DNA from: an uncultured Scytonema sp.
GTDB lineage: Bacteria > Cyanobacteriota > Cyanobacteriia > Cyanobacteriales > Nostocaceae
Length of the DNA: 47,755 bases
Reading direction: 5' to 3'
NCBI GenBank assembly: GCA_937873135.1
Contig: CALMVQ010000053.1
Location: 1-47,755 of the forward strand
The position numbers and the translations under genes are program-made. How positions within the stretch are numbered: position 1 is the first letter of the stretch; every line of letters starts with the position of its first letter. The notes below the pieces were generated by a model that was not told the origin of the DNA, searched no databases, and saw only the letters and a list, made by a program, of their open reading frames with translations. Of this stretch, positions 16,859 to 26,007 are shown in pieces.

Positions 16859-17899
16859 GTGCAGAATCTGTATCCTCTTTGTAAATGCAGTTTACCTATA
16901 CGTGAGCTATACCAGCAGATTACTCAAGACAGAATCTTAGAGTCAAAAGACTTAACGGGCGCTGACTTTAGTTATGCAGATATCCGTAGCGCTAATTTTA
17001 CTAATTTTACCAAACATGATATGACACCTGAAAAGAGTAATAATCCATTTCTCCAACTCAAGGTTCGCAGTTTGCTGCTGCGGTTTGTGCTGGTAACTAT
17101 CGTCGTTGGGATTGGAATAGGGCTAATTCAAGGATTTAGCGGTCTAAAAATCAACGACAAACTCATGACACCGATTATCTACATAGTAGTCTTTGGGTTA
17201 CTTTGCCTTTGGGTACTGGCAGACTTTAATCGCTTGGGAATCAACCTCAATTATGTCATCGGTCGCCTGCCAAACAACCAGAGGTGGTTGCCGCTAATAG
17301 GCTTGGTTATGATGATGTTAGTTTTTTCCTTCAGTGCCTACTTGGTATCGTTTTACCTACTGTCATTGGCGGCACCATCATTTGTGGAACGAGTATTGCG
17401 CGGCGTTGCCAGCAGTCCAACTCCTCGCAAAACTGCACCACTATTGTATAACTTGTTTCAGGCGTTCGTCTTGGTAATAGCTGCGCCGGTGGCAGAGGAA
17501 TTTCTCTTCAGAGGAATTATCTTGCAGCGCTGGGCTAGCAAGTGGGGTATTCGTTCTGCTTTGGTAGTTTCGTCGCTTTTGTTTGGGTTTTTACACCCAA
17601 ACGTAGTGGGATTGTCTGTATTCGGATTGATTTTAGGAGTGCTGTATATTAAGACACGCACCCTAATTGTGCCAATCATTTGCCATGCTTTGAATAATTC
17701 TGTGGTAGTGGTATTGACGCTGTTACCCAGTGGCTCAAAGACCCTCTCAGCGACGAAAATGTTAGAGCGATTACATTCCGATTGGTTGTTTGGTCTAGTT
17801 CTTATGGCGTTATCACTGCCTGTATTAGTGCGTTTTTTATCTCAAAACTGGCCTGGTAAAGATGCACCCATCCCCTACTCAATCAACGCTAACCAATAA
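16859..17899 (+). CDS. CPBP family intramembrane metalloprotease
   Basis: This 346-residue protein has about eight membrane segments and the CPBP (Abi/CAAX protease) motifs: APVAEEFLFRGI (EExxxR), LLFGFLHPN (the FxxxH region) and ICHALNNS. Such proteases cleave peptides within the membrane and have roles in prenylated-protein processing and bacteriocin self-immunity. The first 55 residues include a pentapeptide-like run (LTGADFSYADIRSANF) not typical of the family. The real start may therefore be the ATG at 17021; 16859 is a GTG. A distinct N-terminal fusion is the alternative. Confidence 0.9.
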   Translation: MQNLYPLCKCSLPIRELYQQITQDRILESKDLTGADFSYADIRSANFTNFTKHDMTPEKSNNPFLQLKVRSLLLRFVLVTIVVGIGIGLIQGFSGLKINDKLMTPIIYIVVFGLLCLWVLADFNRLGINLNYVIGRLPNNQRWLPLIGLVMMMLVFSFSAYLVSFYLLSLAAPSFVERVLRGVASSPTPRKTAPLLYNLFQAFVLVIAAPVAEEFLFRGIILQRWASKWGIRSALVVSSLLFGFLHPNVVGLSVFGLILGVLYIKTRTLIVPIICHALNNSVVVVLTLLPSGSKTLSATKMLERLHSDWLFGLVLMALSLPVLVRFLSQNWPGKDAPIPYSINANQ

Positions 17900-18121
17900 A
17901 ACCTCATTCTTGACCAAATCAAGCAGGGGTGCAGTCTTACTGGGGCCAAGGGGGAAAAGAAAAAATTGCGAAAATTTGTAGTTCCCTGTGACCCTGCAAT
18001 CTGGTCGCAAGCCCCCGAATTCATTCGTGGAACCGCCCCTTTTCTCTTTATCTCCCCCGACCTTCATTGCCATACGTTCTAAAAATAAAGTATTCTATAG
18101 TTATAAGTTGGCATAAACGCC

Positions 18122-19042
18122 ATGACGAATCGATGTCCGTACTGCAACCACCAGGTTGATCTAGGTGACAAATTCTGTAGTGCCTGTGGTAATTCTATCG
18201 ACACAGGAACACTTGTAAACAAGCAATCAAGCAATGTCCGGGAATACCAGCAAATGGGTAGTCCGATGCCCGGTTTTAATGGTGAACCGATACCTGAATT
18301 GAGAAATCCTCAAGGACTGATTCATTCAGGTGACTTAACATTAAGAATTGAAGGCGAAGTGGTGCCTGTCGTTGATGTGGAATTAGGAAATCAGCAATCC
18401 GTTTACTTTGAGCATCACATTCTGCTGTGGAAGCATCCTAATGTTCGTTTGGGTGTGAAAGGTTTGAAGGGAGCTGTTAAACGGTATTTTGCCGGACTGC
18501 AAATTTTTATCAGTGAAGCCCACGGCCCTGGAAACATTGCTTTCTCTCGCGAGGCTCCCGGACAGATTGTTGCCTTGCGGTTGGGGCGCGGACAGTCTGT
18601 GGATGTGAGGGAACATCAGTTCTTGCTTGCTACGAGTAATGTCGAATACGATTTCTCTTTCCAACGCGGGTTAGCAAACCTCTTTTTCAGCCGCAGTGGC
18701 GGATTCTTCATTGACCGCTTTCATGGTAAGCAAGATGGGGGGCTGCTCTTAATCCACGGTTACGGCAATGTCTTTGAAAAGAACCTAGCTGCAGGAGAGG
18801 TACTGGATGTAGAACCTGGGGCTTGGCTGTGGAAAGACTCGTCGGTACGAATGGATACAGTGACCGCGCTGCAATCAAGTGGTGGTATTTTGGGAGCAAT
18901 TGGAGTTATGCTCGGTGGGATCTCATTCACGCTTAATCGCTTTACAGGTCCCGGTCGTTTAGGGTTACAATCAATGACTTACCACCCACCAGCACCTGAA
19001 GGAGCAACCCAAGTAGGTGGCACTAGCAATTTGAATTCCTAA
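18122..19042 (+). CDS. AIM24 family protein with N-terminal zinc ribbon
   Basis: This 306-residue protein starts with a zinc ribbon (CPYCNHQVDLGDKFCSACG, two CxxC pairs at residues 5-8 and 21-24). A linker and an AIM24 (DUF124) beta-sandwich from about residue 65 follow, with FFSRSGGFFIDRFHG and LLLIHGYGNVFEKNL typical of the family. AIM24 proteins resemble the TRAP fold; the mitochondrial member affects inner-membrane organisation and the bacterial role is unclear. It is preceded by a 220-bp gap and stands alone before the TPR gene. Confidence 0.88.
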   Translation: MTNRCPYCNHQVDLGDKFCSACGNSIDTGTLVNKQSSNVREYQQMGSPMPGFNGEPIPELRNPQGLIHSGDLTLRIEGEVVPVVDVELGNQQSVYFEHHILLWKHPNVRLGVKGLKGAVKRYFAGLQIFISEAHGPGNIAFSREAPGQIVALRLGRGQSVDVREHQFLLATSNVEYDFSFQRGLANLFFSRSGGFFIDRFHGKQDGGLLLIHGYGNVFEKNLAAGEVLDVEPGAWLWKDSSVRMDTVTALQSSGGILGAIGVMLGGISFTLNRFTGPGRLGLQSMTYHPPAPEGATQVGGTSNLNS

Positions 19043-19156
19043 ATCACGCTAAAGCGCTTTAAATACCACTGTGTTATACACACACAATCTAAAAAATCCA
19101 GGTGATAATAGAATACGGAAATTTCTGTAGCTTAAATCACTTTTTGGAAAAAAATA

Positions 19157-19876
19157 ATGAGTCAGGCAGATAGCCCCAACGAATACTGGATTTGGTACGA
19201 CAGAGGGAGCCGCCTTTGGGAATCAGGTGAATATGAGGAGGCGATCGCCAGTTTTGATCGAGCCTTAGCATCTCGTCCAAATGATTACTGGGCTTGGTAC
19301 AACCGAGGCAGCATTTTGCTAGAAGATTTAGATCGGTTCTCAGACGCGATCGCCAATTTTGAGCAAGCATTGGCAATTCGCCCTAAGGACTACTGGGCGT
19401 GGTTTCGTCGGGGAGATGCTTTGAGACATTTAGAGCAGTACACTGAAGCGATCGCTTCTTACGATCAAGCCTTGTCAATCCGTCCCAAAGACTTCTGGGC
19501 ATGGTTTCGTCGGGGAGATGCTTTGAGACATTTGGGGCAGTACAGTGAAGCGATCGCTTCTTATGAGCGTGCCAAAGCAATCCATTCGGACAATTTTTGG
19601 ACTTACTACAAGCTTGGAGATACCTTTAGATATGTTGGAGACTATGAAGCCGCGCTCTTCAACTATCAAAAAGCCACTGAACTAAAACCAAGTGATGAGT
19701 ATGCTTGGTATAACTGCGCTTGTTGTGCAGCCCGACTGGGAAAAAGAACGCTAGCAATTGAAAGTCTAGAGTCAGCCCTTCGACTCAATCCCTGTAAGTT
19801 TCAAGTATCAATTAAAACTGACCCCGACTTAGATATCATCCGAGACAGTTGGGAATCTGTAGGAATACTAAACTAA
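19157..19876 (+). CDS. tetratricopeptide repeat protein
   Basis: This 239-residue protein consists of about six 34-residue TPR units (pattern W..RG..L...G.Y.EAI..YD.AL.I.P.D). Two neighbouring units at 19391-19492 and 19493-19594 are nearly identical at the DNA level, pointing to recent internal duplication of 102 bp. Such repeats form a superhelical scaffold that binds protein partners. No catalytic domain, signal peptide or membrane segment is present, so it is probably a cytoplasmic adaptor. Confidence 0.9.
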   Translation: MSQADSPNEYWIWYDRGSRLWESGEYEEAIASFDRALASRPNDYWAWYNRGSILLEDLDRFSDAIANFEQALAIRPKDYWAWFRRGDALRHLEQYTEAIASYDQALSIRPKDFWAWFRRGDALRHLGQYSEAIASYERAKAIHSDNFWTYYKLGDTFRYVGDYEAALFNYQKATELKPSDEYAWYNCACCAARLGKRTLAIESLESALRLNPCKFQVSIKTDPDLDIIRDSWESVGILN

Positions 19877-19992
19877 TACGCTTACAAGTTGCATATTGTT
19901 AGTTGAGGTTGGTAATTGGAACTTGGGGAATTTCTTGCCATATAATTGTTTCGGTTCCGATTACCAAATTTAGATTGAGCGTAAAAAAGTTT

Positions 19993-20352
19993 ATGAAACA
20001 CTTTTTATTAACGTGGATAAGCACTGCTGTGGCGTTACTACTCACGGCTCAAATCCTTCACAATAATGGTTTTGTTGTCCATGGTTTTAGTGGAGCCTTG
20101 ATTGCTGCCATTATTATCGGTTTAGTTAATGCATTCATTCGACCTATTTTGGCACTTTTAACGTTTCCGATTACCGTTATCACCTTTGGTTTGTTTAGTT
20201 TTGTGATCAATGCCTTGACTCTTTTACTCGCAAGCGCTCTCACTCCTGGTTATGATTTTCAGATTAAGGGTTTTGGTCCTGCGTTGTTAGGTTCAATAGT
20301 ACTAGCAATTGTTTCTAGTATAATTAATTACTTTTTGCGAGCCATTGAGTAA
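19993..20352 (+). CDS. phage holin family membrane protein (PF04020 type)
   Basis: From the ATG at 19993 (MKHFLLTWISTAVALLLTAQ) this is a 119-residue protein with four membrane helices. The conserved GLVNAFIRPILALLTFPITV and TFGLFSFVINALTLLLAS segments define the PF04020 family. These proteins are widespread in cyanobacteria outside prophages. The holin name comes from similarity to a mycobacteriophage protein, and there is no evidence for lysis here. An upstream GTG-like extension to 19903 is unlikely, since it would add non-hydrophobic leader before a natural start. Confidence 0.87.
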   Translation: MKHFLLTWISTAVALLLTAQILHNNGFVVHGFSGALIAAIIIGLVNAFIRPILALLTFPITVITFGLFSFVINALTLLLASALTPGYDFQIKGFGPALLGSIVLAIVSSIINYFLRAIE

Positions 20353-20500
20353 GTTGCTTGTCTCGCACATTATAGAGGAGAGCGTTTGGAACACAGCTAA
20401 CACTTTGTCAAAAAAATATCGGTGTAGATAAAGAGGGCAGCTACACAAAATCTCACGACGAAAAGCTGCTTAGACGCAAATTCTAGTAACACTAAATCTC

Positions 20501-21115
20501 ATGAGTAGAACTCTGTATTATCATCAGCAATCAAGCTTTTCTCGAAAAATCAGAATATTGTTAGCAGAGAAAAACTTGGATTGCGAACTCAAAGAAATCA
20601 ATTTGGCCAATAAACCTGCGGAATTTATCAAAATTTCCCCTATTGGTCAAGTCCCCGTGTTGGTTGATCAAGATGGTACAGTCATTTGGGATTCAACACT
20701 GATTGCACAGTATCTAGACGAAACCTATCCACAGCCTAATTTTTACCCGAGCGATCGCAGCCATTGGCTTGAGTGTTGTAAATGGGAAGAACTAGCAGAT
20801 ACTTTAGATGATAGTATTATCCGTCTGTGGGTACAAAACCTTATAGGCGATCAAGCTCCCACTTATTATCGGACAAAATATCAAACATTAATTAATCGTC
20901 TTTTGCCAATTTTTGATGAACAACTGCGATCTGCTAAATATCTGCTAGGCGGTGAAACTTGGACAGTAGCAGATGTGGCAGCGTTATGTTCTCTGGGGTA
21001 CTACAGCCTGCGCTTCAATGAGGATTGGCTTCTTGAGTACCCTCATTTGAGTGAATGGTTCAAGAAGTTACACGAGCGAGAGTCAGTCAAGTCAACTATT
21101 CCGATAAAGATTTGA
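20501..21115 (+). CDS. glutathione S-transferase family protein
   Basis: This 204-residue protein has an N-terminal thioredoxin-like domain (SRTLYYHQQSSFSRKIRIL, then the cis-proline motif GQVPVLVDQDG). An all-helical C-terminal domain follows with LLGGETWTVADVAALCSLGY, the family's N-capping/helix region. The serine at SSFSRK could activate glutathione. The substrate is unknown; roles in detoxification or redox repair are common for the family. The ATG at 20501 directly begins the thioredoxin fold. Confidence 0.9.
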   Translation: MSRTLYYHQQSSFSRKIRILLAEKNLDCELKEINLANKPAEFIKISPIGQVPVLVDQDGTVIWDSTLIAQYLDETYPQPNFYPSDRSHWLECCKWEELADTLDDSIIRLWVQNLIGDQAPTYYRTKYQTLINRLLPIFDEQLRSAKYLLGGETWTVADVAALCSLGYYSLRFNEDWLLEYPHLSEWFKKLHERESVKSTIPIKI

Positions 21116-21164
21116 TCGACTGATACGATGATCAAGTGCAAAAATTCCACTCATAAGATTGCAA

Positions 21165-22265
21165 ATGCCACAATCAGATCGCCTTCCTCCGCCTCTAAAT
21201 CCGGGACTTGACTTGACGGCTCTTGCTCCTATGCAGGATGTGACGGATCTGCGATTTATGAACATCATCGCTAACTATGGTAGTCCCGATTACTTCTTCA
21301 CTGAGTATTTTCGCGTATACGCTAGTTCTAACCTAAATCGGAAAATCCTCAGCTGTATTACAGAGAACTCCACTGATCGCCCCATCTTTGCTCAGATCAT
21401 TGGCGAGAGCATTCCCGATCTAGTACGCGTTGCCCGAGAGTTGAGCCACTACCCAGTAGCGGGCATCGACCTTAATATGGGATGCCCTGCCCCAAGAATT
21501 TATCGTAAAAACGTTGGTGGTGGGCTATTACGTGATCCTGAAAAGGTTAACCAAATTCTTGGCGAGTTGCGATCTTCGGTTGATGGGCTGTTCACAGTCA
21601 AAATGCGAATTGGCTTTGAAAATACTGATTTTTTTGATCGTATCCTCGACTATATCAACCTGTATGACATCAATTTGCTGAGCTTGCACGGTCGTACCGT
21701 TAAGGAGAAGTATCATAGCGCCGTACATTATGATCTCATTGCACACGCCGTACAACGGGTAAATTGTCCGGTTTTAGCAAATGGTAACGTGACATCATTT
21801 TATACCGCAACTGACGTCTTGTCAAGTACAGGAGCAGCAGGCGTCATGATCGGTCGTGCTGCGATCCGAAACCCCTGGATATTTAAGCAAATCCGCCAAT
21901 ATCAGAACAATCAACCTGTTTCTATCGTGACTCTGGGTGAAGTTCGCGACTACATAGACAAACTGTATCGGACGACATGTACACCCACGATACCGGAGCT
22001 TGCCCGCGTTAACCACATGAAGAAGTATCTTAACTTCATCGGGCAGAGTGTAGATTCTGAGGGCGCTTTCTTGAGCGATATGCGCCACACTCGGACTGAA
22101 GCTGAACTATTTGGAGTCTGCGATCGCTATTTATTAAGCAACCCAGATCAAGAATTCGCCTTGGAGCCATATCCTGGAGTTGTGGCTCGCCCTAGTTGCG
22201 AGACTCTTCAAAAGAGCGATCGCCTCTTTGTCCCTCCCTCATCTTTGGTAAACGCGCAATCTTAA
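21165..22265 (+). CDS. tRNA-dihydrouridine synthase
   Basis: This protein of about 366 residues is an FMN-dependent TIM barrel. It has the Dus signature GIDLNMGCPAPR followed by YRKNVGGGLLRDP, then TVKMRIGFEN, LSLHGRTVKEKYH, PVLANGNV and GVMIGRAAIRNPWIF. Dus enzymes reduce uridines in tRNA D-loops using NADPH. The cysteine in NVGG-preceding positions of the classical motif (NxGC...C) is not obvious beyond MGCP. It belongs to the DusA/B-like bacterial branch, but I do not assign a position. I chose the ATG at 21165 over the TTG at 21159. Confidence 0.93.
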   Translation: MPQSDRLPPPLNPGLDLTALAPMQDVTDLRFMNIIANYGSPDYFFTEYFRVYASSNLNRKILSCITENSTDRPIFAQIIGESIPDLVRVARELSHYPVAGIDLNMGCPAPRIYRKNVGGGLLRDPEKVNQILGELRSSVDGLFTVKMRIGFENTDFFDRILDYINLYDINLLSLHGRTVKEKYHSAVHYDLIAHAVQRVNCPVLANGNVTSFYTATDVLSSTGAAGVMIGRAAIRNPWIFKQIRQYQNNQPVSIVTLGEVRDYIDKLYRTTCTPTIPELARVNHMKKYLNFIGQSVDSEGAFLSDMRHTRTEAELFGVCDRYLLSNPDQEFALEPYPGVVARPSCETLQKSDRLFVPPSSLVNAQS

Positions 22266-22289
22266 CAGACTACAGCGCGATCGCCTATT

Positions 22290-22772
22290 TTAATTCCGCG
22301 AGCGCGGTAGTTGTTGGGCAATTGCTATTGTTACCGCACCCTTTTGATTCGAGATTGAGGAACGGAAAATTTGTTTGGGAATCAATAAATTTTGACATTG
22401 AGCGGCACACAAAGCAGCAGCTTCCGCAACGCTGAAAGTTCCCACTTCTTTTTCAATAGCTTTATTCGGGTTGGGAACGCAGACAGAACGAAGAATTTCA
22501 GAGGAGAAAGTTTTTATAAGAAAATTACGTTCAAGGCAAAGTTCGATTAAACCAACTTCACCTATTTTCACGTCTATAGTCGCAATGCCTGCGATCGCAC
22601 TTTCAGCTAATTGATTTTCTCTAAACACGTGTTCAATGGCAGCCTCAAGCATCTGCCGAGAAACTCCCTTATTACAACCAATTCCCACCCATAAAAGCAG
22701 GGGATGAGGGGAGCGGAAAAATAATAACTCCTGACTCCTGACTCCAATCTCCTGACTCCTGTCTTTGATCAT
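22290..22772 (-). CDS. CbiG C-terminal domain-like cobalamin biosynthesis protein
   Basis: This 160-residue protein contains LLLWVGIGCNKGVS, IAGIATIDVKIGEVGLIELC and GTFSVAEAAALCAA, the pattern of the CbiG C-terminal domain. In full CbiG, this enzyme opens the ring of cobalt-precorrin-5A. Here only this domain is present, as in many cyanobacteria. The start ATG overlaps the stop of the ankyrin gene (ATGA, 22769-22772). The first 16 residues (including RSQEIGVRSQE) are encoded by a GAGTCAG-type short repeat that has entered the coding region. No other cobalamin genes are adjacent. Confidence 0.8.
   Translation of the reverse strand: MIKDRSQEIGVRSQELLFFRSPHPLLLWVGIGCNKGVSRQMLEAAIEHVFRENQLAESAIAGIATIDVKIGEVGLIELCLERNFLIKTFSSEILRSVCVPNPNKAIEKEVGTFSVAEAAALCAAQCQNLLIPKQIFRSSISNQKGAVTIAIAQQLPRSRN
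22720..22765. repeat. short tandem repeat ACTCCTG
   Basis: Repeated CTCCTGACTCCTGACTCC and CTCCTGACTCCTG units form a heptamer-type short tandem repeat known from heterocystous cyanobacteria. It lies inside the 5' end of the CbiG-like coding region. Related GAGTCAGGAG runs appear at 41871-41885 and 45384-45480. Confidence 0.7.
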
Positions 22773-24052
22773 TCTTTTGTTTGAGATGCCTTTAAAATCC
22801 TGACTACATTGGCATACCCGTTAAACTCTGCTAGCATCATAGCTGTATAACCACCCGAGTTTTTCAAGTTTACATTTGCCCCAGATTTCATCAACAATTG
22901 TACTATTTCGCTATAACCCCGCGCTGCAGCCCACATCAGAGCTGTTGCTCCTGCTGAGTCTTGTAGATTCACGTTTGCCCGGTTTGCTACCAACTGCTGT
23001 ATCACATTTATGTGATTGTGTTCTGCCGCTTTAAATAAGGGCGTTTTTCCATTCTCTCCTTGAGTATTGACATCAGCGCCAGAATCGAGTAGAGCCTTTA
23101 CAATCTCTGTATATCCCTGTATTGCAGCCAGTGCTAGAGGTGTCTCCCCCAAGTTTTTCTCATTCACATTAGATCCTTGTTGCAGCAATGCTTCGATAAT
23201 TTGGCTGTGTCCTTGCAACGCTGCCACAAGAATGGGTGTATCGCCTAAGTTGTTTCTGATTTGTACATCCGCACCATGCTTTAGTAAAACTTGCACTACT
23301 TCGTCATATCCTTCGACAACAGCAAGATGCAAAGCCGTCTCACCATCTTTATCTTGAATGTTGACATCAGCCCCGCGAGCGAGTAAAGCGGAAGCGATCG
23401 CACTATGTCCTGCCGCCGTTGCTGCTGATAGAGCTGTTCCACCATCTCTGTTTTGAATATTGACATCAGCCCCTGCTGCTAACAATGCTTCAATCACTTC
23501 GACATGTCCCAAGTCTGCCGCTACCATCAATACGGTTTCACCTTCTTCATCTTGGATATTGACATCTGCACCAGCTTGTATTAATTCTTGTAAAATAATT
23601 GTCTGTCCGAAGCGTACTGCTAGTTTTAAGGCAGTGTCATCATCTTGATCTTTTACACTTACTTTAGCATCTTCAGCAAGTAAGAGCCGCACTATATCGA
23701 CATAGCCTTTCACAACGGCTGCCATTAACGCTGTACTACCATCTTCATTAATAGCATTGACATCAGCACCATTTTGTAGTAATAACTTTATCGTGTCAAG
23801 TTGATGAGCACTAACTGCCAACATCAAAGCTGTCAAACCATACCGTTTTCTAGGTAAGTTGATATTTGCCCCAGCATTGAGGAGCGATCGCACAACTTCA
23901 GTGTAACCTAAATTGGCAGCGAACATTAATGCCGTGGTGCCATTGGGATCGCTTATGTCTACCTTTGCACCTGAGGTGATCAGTGCTTGCACTTGCGCTC
24001 TATCGCCATTTCTAGCTGCCACCAGCAATAAGAGATCGTTATTTTTAGTCAT
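22769..24052 (-). CDS. ankyrin repeat protein
   Basis: This 427-residue protein consists of about twelve 33-residue ankyrin repeats with consensus G.TALM.AA..GH.EIV..LL..GADVN. There is a short capping stretch at each end. It has no signal peptide or enzymatic domain, so it is a protein-binding scaffold of unknown partner. It is the first gene of a two-gene unit, with the CbiG-like gene overlapping its stop by 4 bp. Confidence 0.93.
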   Translation of the reverse strand: MTKNNDLLLLVAARNGDRAQVQALITSGAKVDISDPNGTTALMFAANLGYTEVVRSLLNAGANINLPRKRYGLTALMLAVSAHQLDTIKLLLQNGADVNAINEDGSTALMAAVVKGYVDIVRLLLAEDAKVSVKDQDDDTALKLAVRFGQTIILQELIQAGADVNIQDEEGETVLMVAADLGHVEVIEALLAAGADVNIQNRDGGTALSAATAAGHSAIASALLARGADVNIQDKDGETALHLAVVEGYDEVVQVLLKHGADVQIRNNLGDTPILVAALQGHSQIIEALLQQGSNVNEKNLGETPLALAAIQGYTEIVKALLDSGADVNTQGENGKTPLFKAAEHNHINVIQQLVANRANVNLQDSAGATALMWAAARGYSEIVQLLMKSGANVNLKNSGGYTAMMLAEFNGYANVVRILKASQTKE

Positions 24053-24258
24053 TTGTCAGTTATTAGTTGTTGATTGTTAGTTGTCAAAAAGGTAATACTA
24101 ACCGCTTTCTGGGCGGGGTTTGTGGATGTTGTCATTTCTGCTGACAAGTTATCCAAATTAAACCATGACCCACTAACCACTTTTCATCTTCTCATCTCCC
24201 CAATCACAATTAGAGTTATGCTAATTTTTATGAAGAATTTATGACAGGGGACAATCGT

Positions 24259-24729
24259 ATGAATTTAGAGCTTTCACCATCGGTTAAATACTGGTCAAAC
24301 TTCTTTCACCCGATCTTGATGTGGGTGTTATTGTTCGCCTCTGTTTATGCAGCTTATCTAGGACTGCAAGTACAGCGGACTAGAAATGCTAAAGGCGAAG
24401 AAAAGAAAGAATTGATTAAAGGGAGATATAACGTCAGACACTTCCAAATCGGTTCAATCATTTTGGCTTTGATGATATCGGGCGCTGTTGGTGCTATGGC
24501 TGTCACCTATATTAATAATGGTAAGTTGTTCTTTGGACCTCACCTGCTTGTAGGACTTGGCATGGCAAGTTTGATTGGTTTTTCTGCGTCTTTATCTCCT
24601 TTTATGCAGAAAGGAGCAAATTGGGCACGTGTAACTCATATTTTGTTGAATTTTGCACTTTTAGGACTTTTTGCTTGGCAAGCTATTTCTGGTGTCCAGA
24701 TTATCCAAAGAATTCTTACTCAGGCATAG
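24259..24729 (+). CDS. DUF4079 domain membrane protein
   Basis: This protein is 156 residues from the ATG at 24259, which follows an AGGGGAC ribosome-binding site; the ATG at 24241 would add six. It has four membrane helices, with FFHPILMWVLLFASVYAAYL first and a conserved KGRYNVRHFQIGSIILAL segment. The histidines HP and RHFQ and the later GPHLLVG and THILLN suggest a haem-binding four-helix bundle, as in cytochrome b561-like proteins, though the family has no proven function. It occurs mainly in cyanobacteria and plastid lineages. Confidence 0.88.
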   Translation: MNLELSPSVKYWSNFFHPILMWVLLFASVYAAYLGLQVQRTRNAKGEEKKELIKGRYNVRHFQIGSIILALMISGAVGAMAVTYINNGKLFFGPHLLVGLGMASLIGFSASLSPFMQKGANWARVTHILLNFALLGLFAWQAISGVQIIQRILTQA

Positions 24730-24800
24730 CTATTAGCCAATAGCCTAAGTTGTTAGTTATGTTGAAGCGCGATCATTATTAAGTAGTTGAGTCATAAAAT

Positions 24801-24827
24801 CCCCTCCATACAGAAAGCTTGGAGGGG
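24801..24827. terminator. bidirectional terminator hairpin
   Basis: CCCCTCCA at 24801-24808 and TGGAGGGG at 24820-24827 form an 8-bp GC-rich stem. It lies between the convergent DUF4079 (plus) and response-regulator kinase (minus) genes. Short T-rich flanks follow on both strands (GTTGTTAG on plus, ATTTTATG on minus), which fits a shared terminator. Confidence 0.7.
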
Positions 24828-24866
24828 TTGTTAGATAATCAATTTTAAATAATAAAAAATAATAGT

Positions 24867-25991
24867 TTAAGTCAACAGAAGTTTAGTTTCAAGACAAGAA
24901 TTTACCTCAGGCAGGGTAACCAATACCGTTGTTTGTTGACCGAGTAGGCTTTCAATGAACAATTTTCCAGCATGTAATTTAGCCAGTCGGATCGCTATAA
25001 TCAATCCTAAACCACTTCCTTGTTGTTCGTAGAGTTTCCGCTCAAATTGCTGGTAAGCTCCGACTTCAGTCACTTGTCGGGTACTCATGCCTCGTCCCTT
25101 GTCGCAAATAGATAGGATGAAAAAATTGTTTTCTCGCACACTGCTAACCGTCACAGGTGTGCCAGCACTGGAAAATTTGAAGGCATTGTCAAGCAGTTCT
25201 TCAACTAGTTTCTTGAGATATCTTGTGGAAATCTGTATGCTAGCATCAAGAAGTTTTAGGTGTAGATCGGCTTCTCGGTTAGCGGCGCGAGCTTGCAAAA
25301 TTGCTTGTTCGGCAATGATGGACTTAGCTGAGTGAGTTTGATAATTCCGAAAAGACGCAACTCGCTTACTATCTGTTGCCGCAAGTTCCAGTTCAGCATA
25401 CACTAAAAAATTTTGAATAAGCCGATGCAAGCGTTTTCCTGAAGTCCGGATGTCTTGTAGCATTTCTAAGCTCTCGGTGGATGATAGCGAACTGTATTCA
25501 GCAATCATGAGCTCGGAAAGACCGATAATCCCATTTAGAGGAGTCCGCAGTTCGTGAGGTAGTGATAGGGTAATACTACAGCGTAGTTCATTGAGTTTTT
25601 GTGCTTGTTGGTTCTCAATAACAGCTTGTTTTTCTAGTCTTGTAGCGATCGCCTGTAGCAGTTCCCTAGAGCGAAATGGCTTGGTTAGATAATCATCAGC
25701 TCCTAGAGACATCCCTGCCCGCAAATCTACTTGATCAGCTTTGGCAGTGAGAAAAATGAAAGGAATTGTAGCGGTGAGTGGATTTTGACGCAAAGTTTTG
25801 AGGACTTCGTAACCATCAAGTTCGGGCATCATCACATCACAAATAATCAAATCGGGAAGATGGGAAAGCGCCATTTCCACACCGATGGTTCCGTTCTCAG
25901 CGGCGATCACGTCGAAATCCTGAGCCTTCAAGAGGTCTAAAATATTGGCTCTGATGGCTGCCTCGTCTTCAACGATCAAAAGCTTTTTCAT
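24867..25991 (-). CDS. response regulator-histidine kinase hybrid
   Basis: This 374-residue protein begins with a receiver domain (residues 1-120) with acidic pocket VEDE, phospho-acceptor D52 in ICDVMMPELDG and K104. A HisKA domain with H146 in SLPHELRTPLNGI follows, then an HATPase domain with N-box ELLDNAFKFS, CDKGRGMS and GSGLGLIIA. The gene follows an ETR1-like sensor kinase after 16 bp and is likely co-transcribed, so that kinase may phosphorylate D52. There is no DNA-binding output domain, so signalling passes to another partner. Confidence 0.93.
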   Translation of the reverse strand: MKKLLIVEDEAAIRANILDLLKAQDFDVIAAENGTIGVEMALSHLPDLIICDVMMPELDGYEVLKTLRQNPLTATIPFIFLTAKADQVDLRAGMSLGADDYLTKPFRSRELLQAIATRLEKQAVIENQQAQKLNELRCSITLSLPHELRTPLNGIIGLSELMIAEYSSLSSTESLEMLQDIRTSGKRLHRLIQNFLVYAELELAATDSKRVASFRNYQTHSAKSIIAEQAILQARAANREADLHLKLLDASIQISTRYLKKLVEELLDNAFKFSSAGTPVTVSSVRENNFFILSICDKGRGMSTRQVTEVGAYQQFERKLYEQQGSGLGLIIAIRLAKLHAGKLFIESLLGQQTTVLVTLPEVNSCLETKLLLT

Positions 25992-26007
25992 CCATTTTCC
26001 TCAGCTA

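Noticed and set aside
19993-20352. Prophage, because of a holin-family gene and a lambda-like muramidase (31788-32381)
   Set aside because: The two genes are 11 kb apart, with ordinary cyanobacterial genes between them and no structural or integrase genes.
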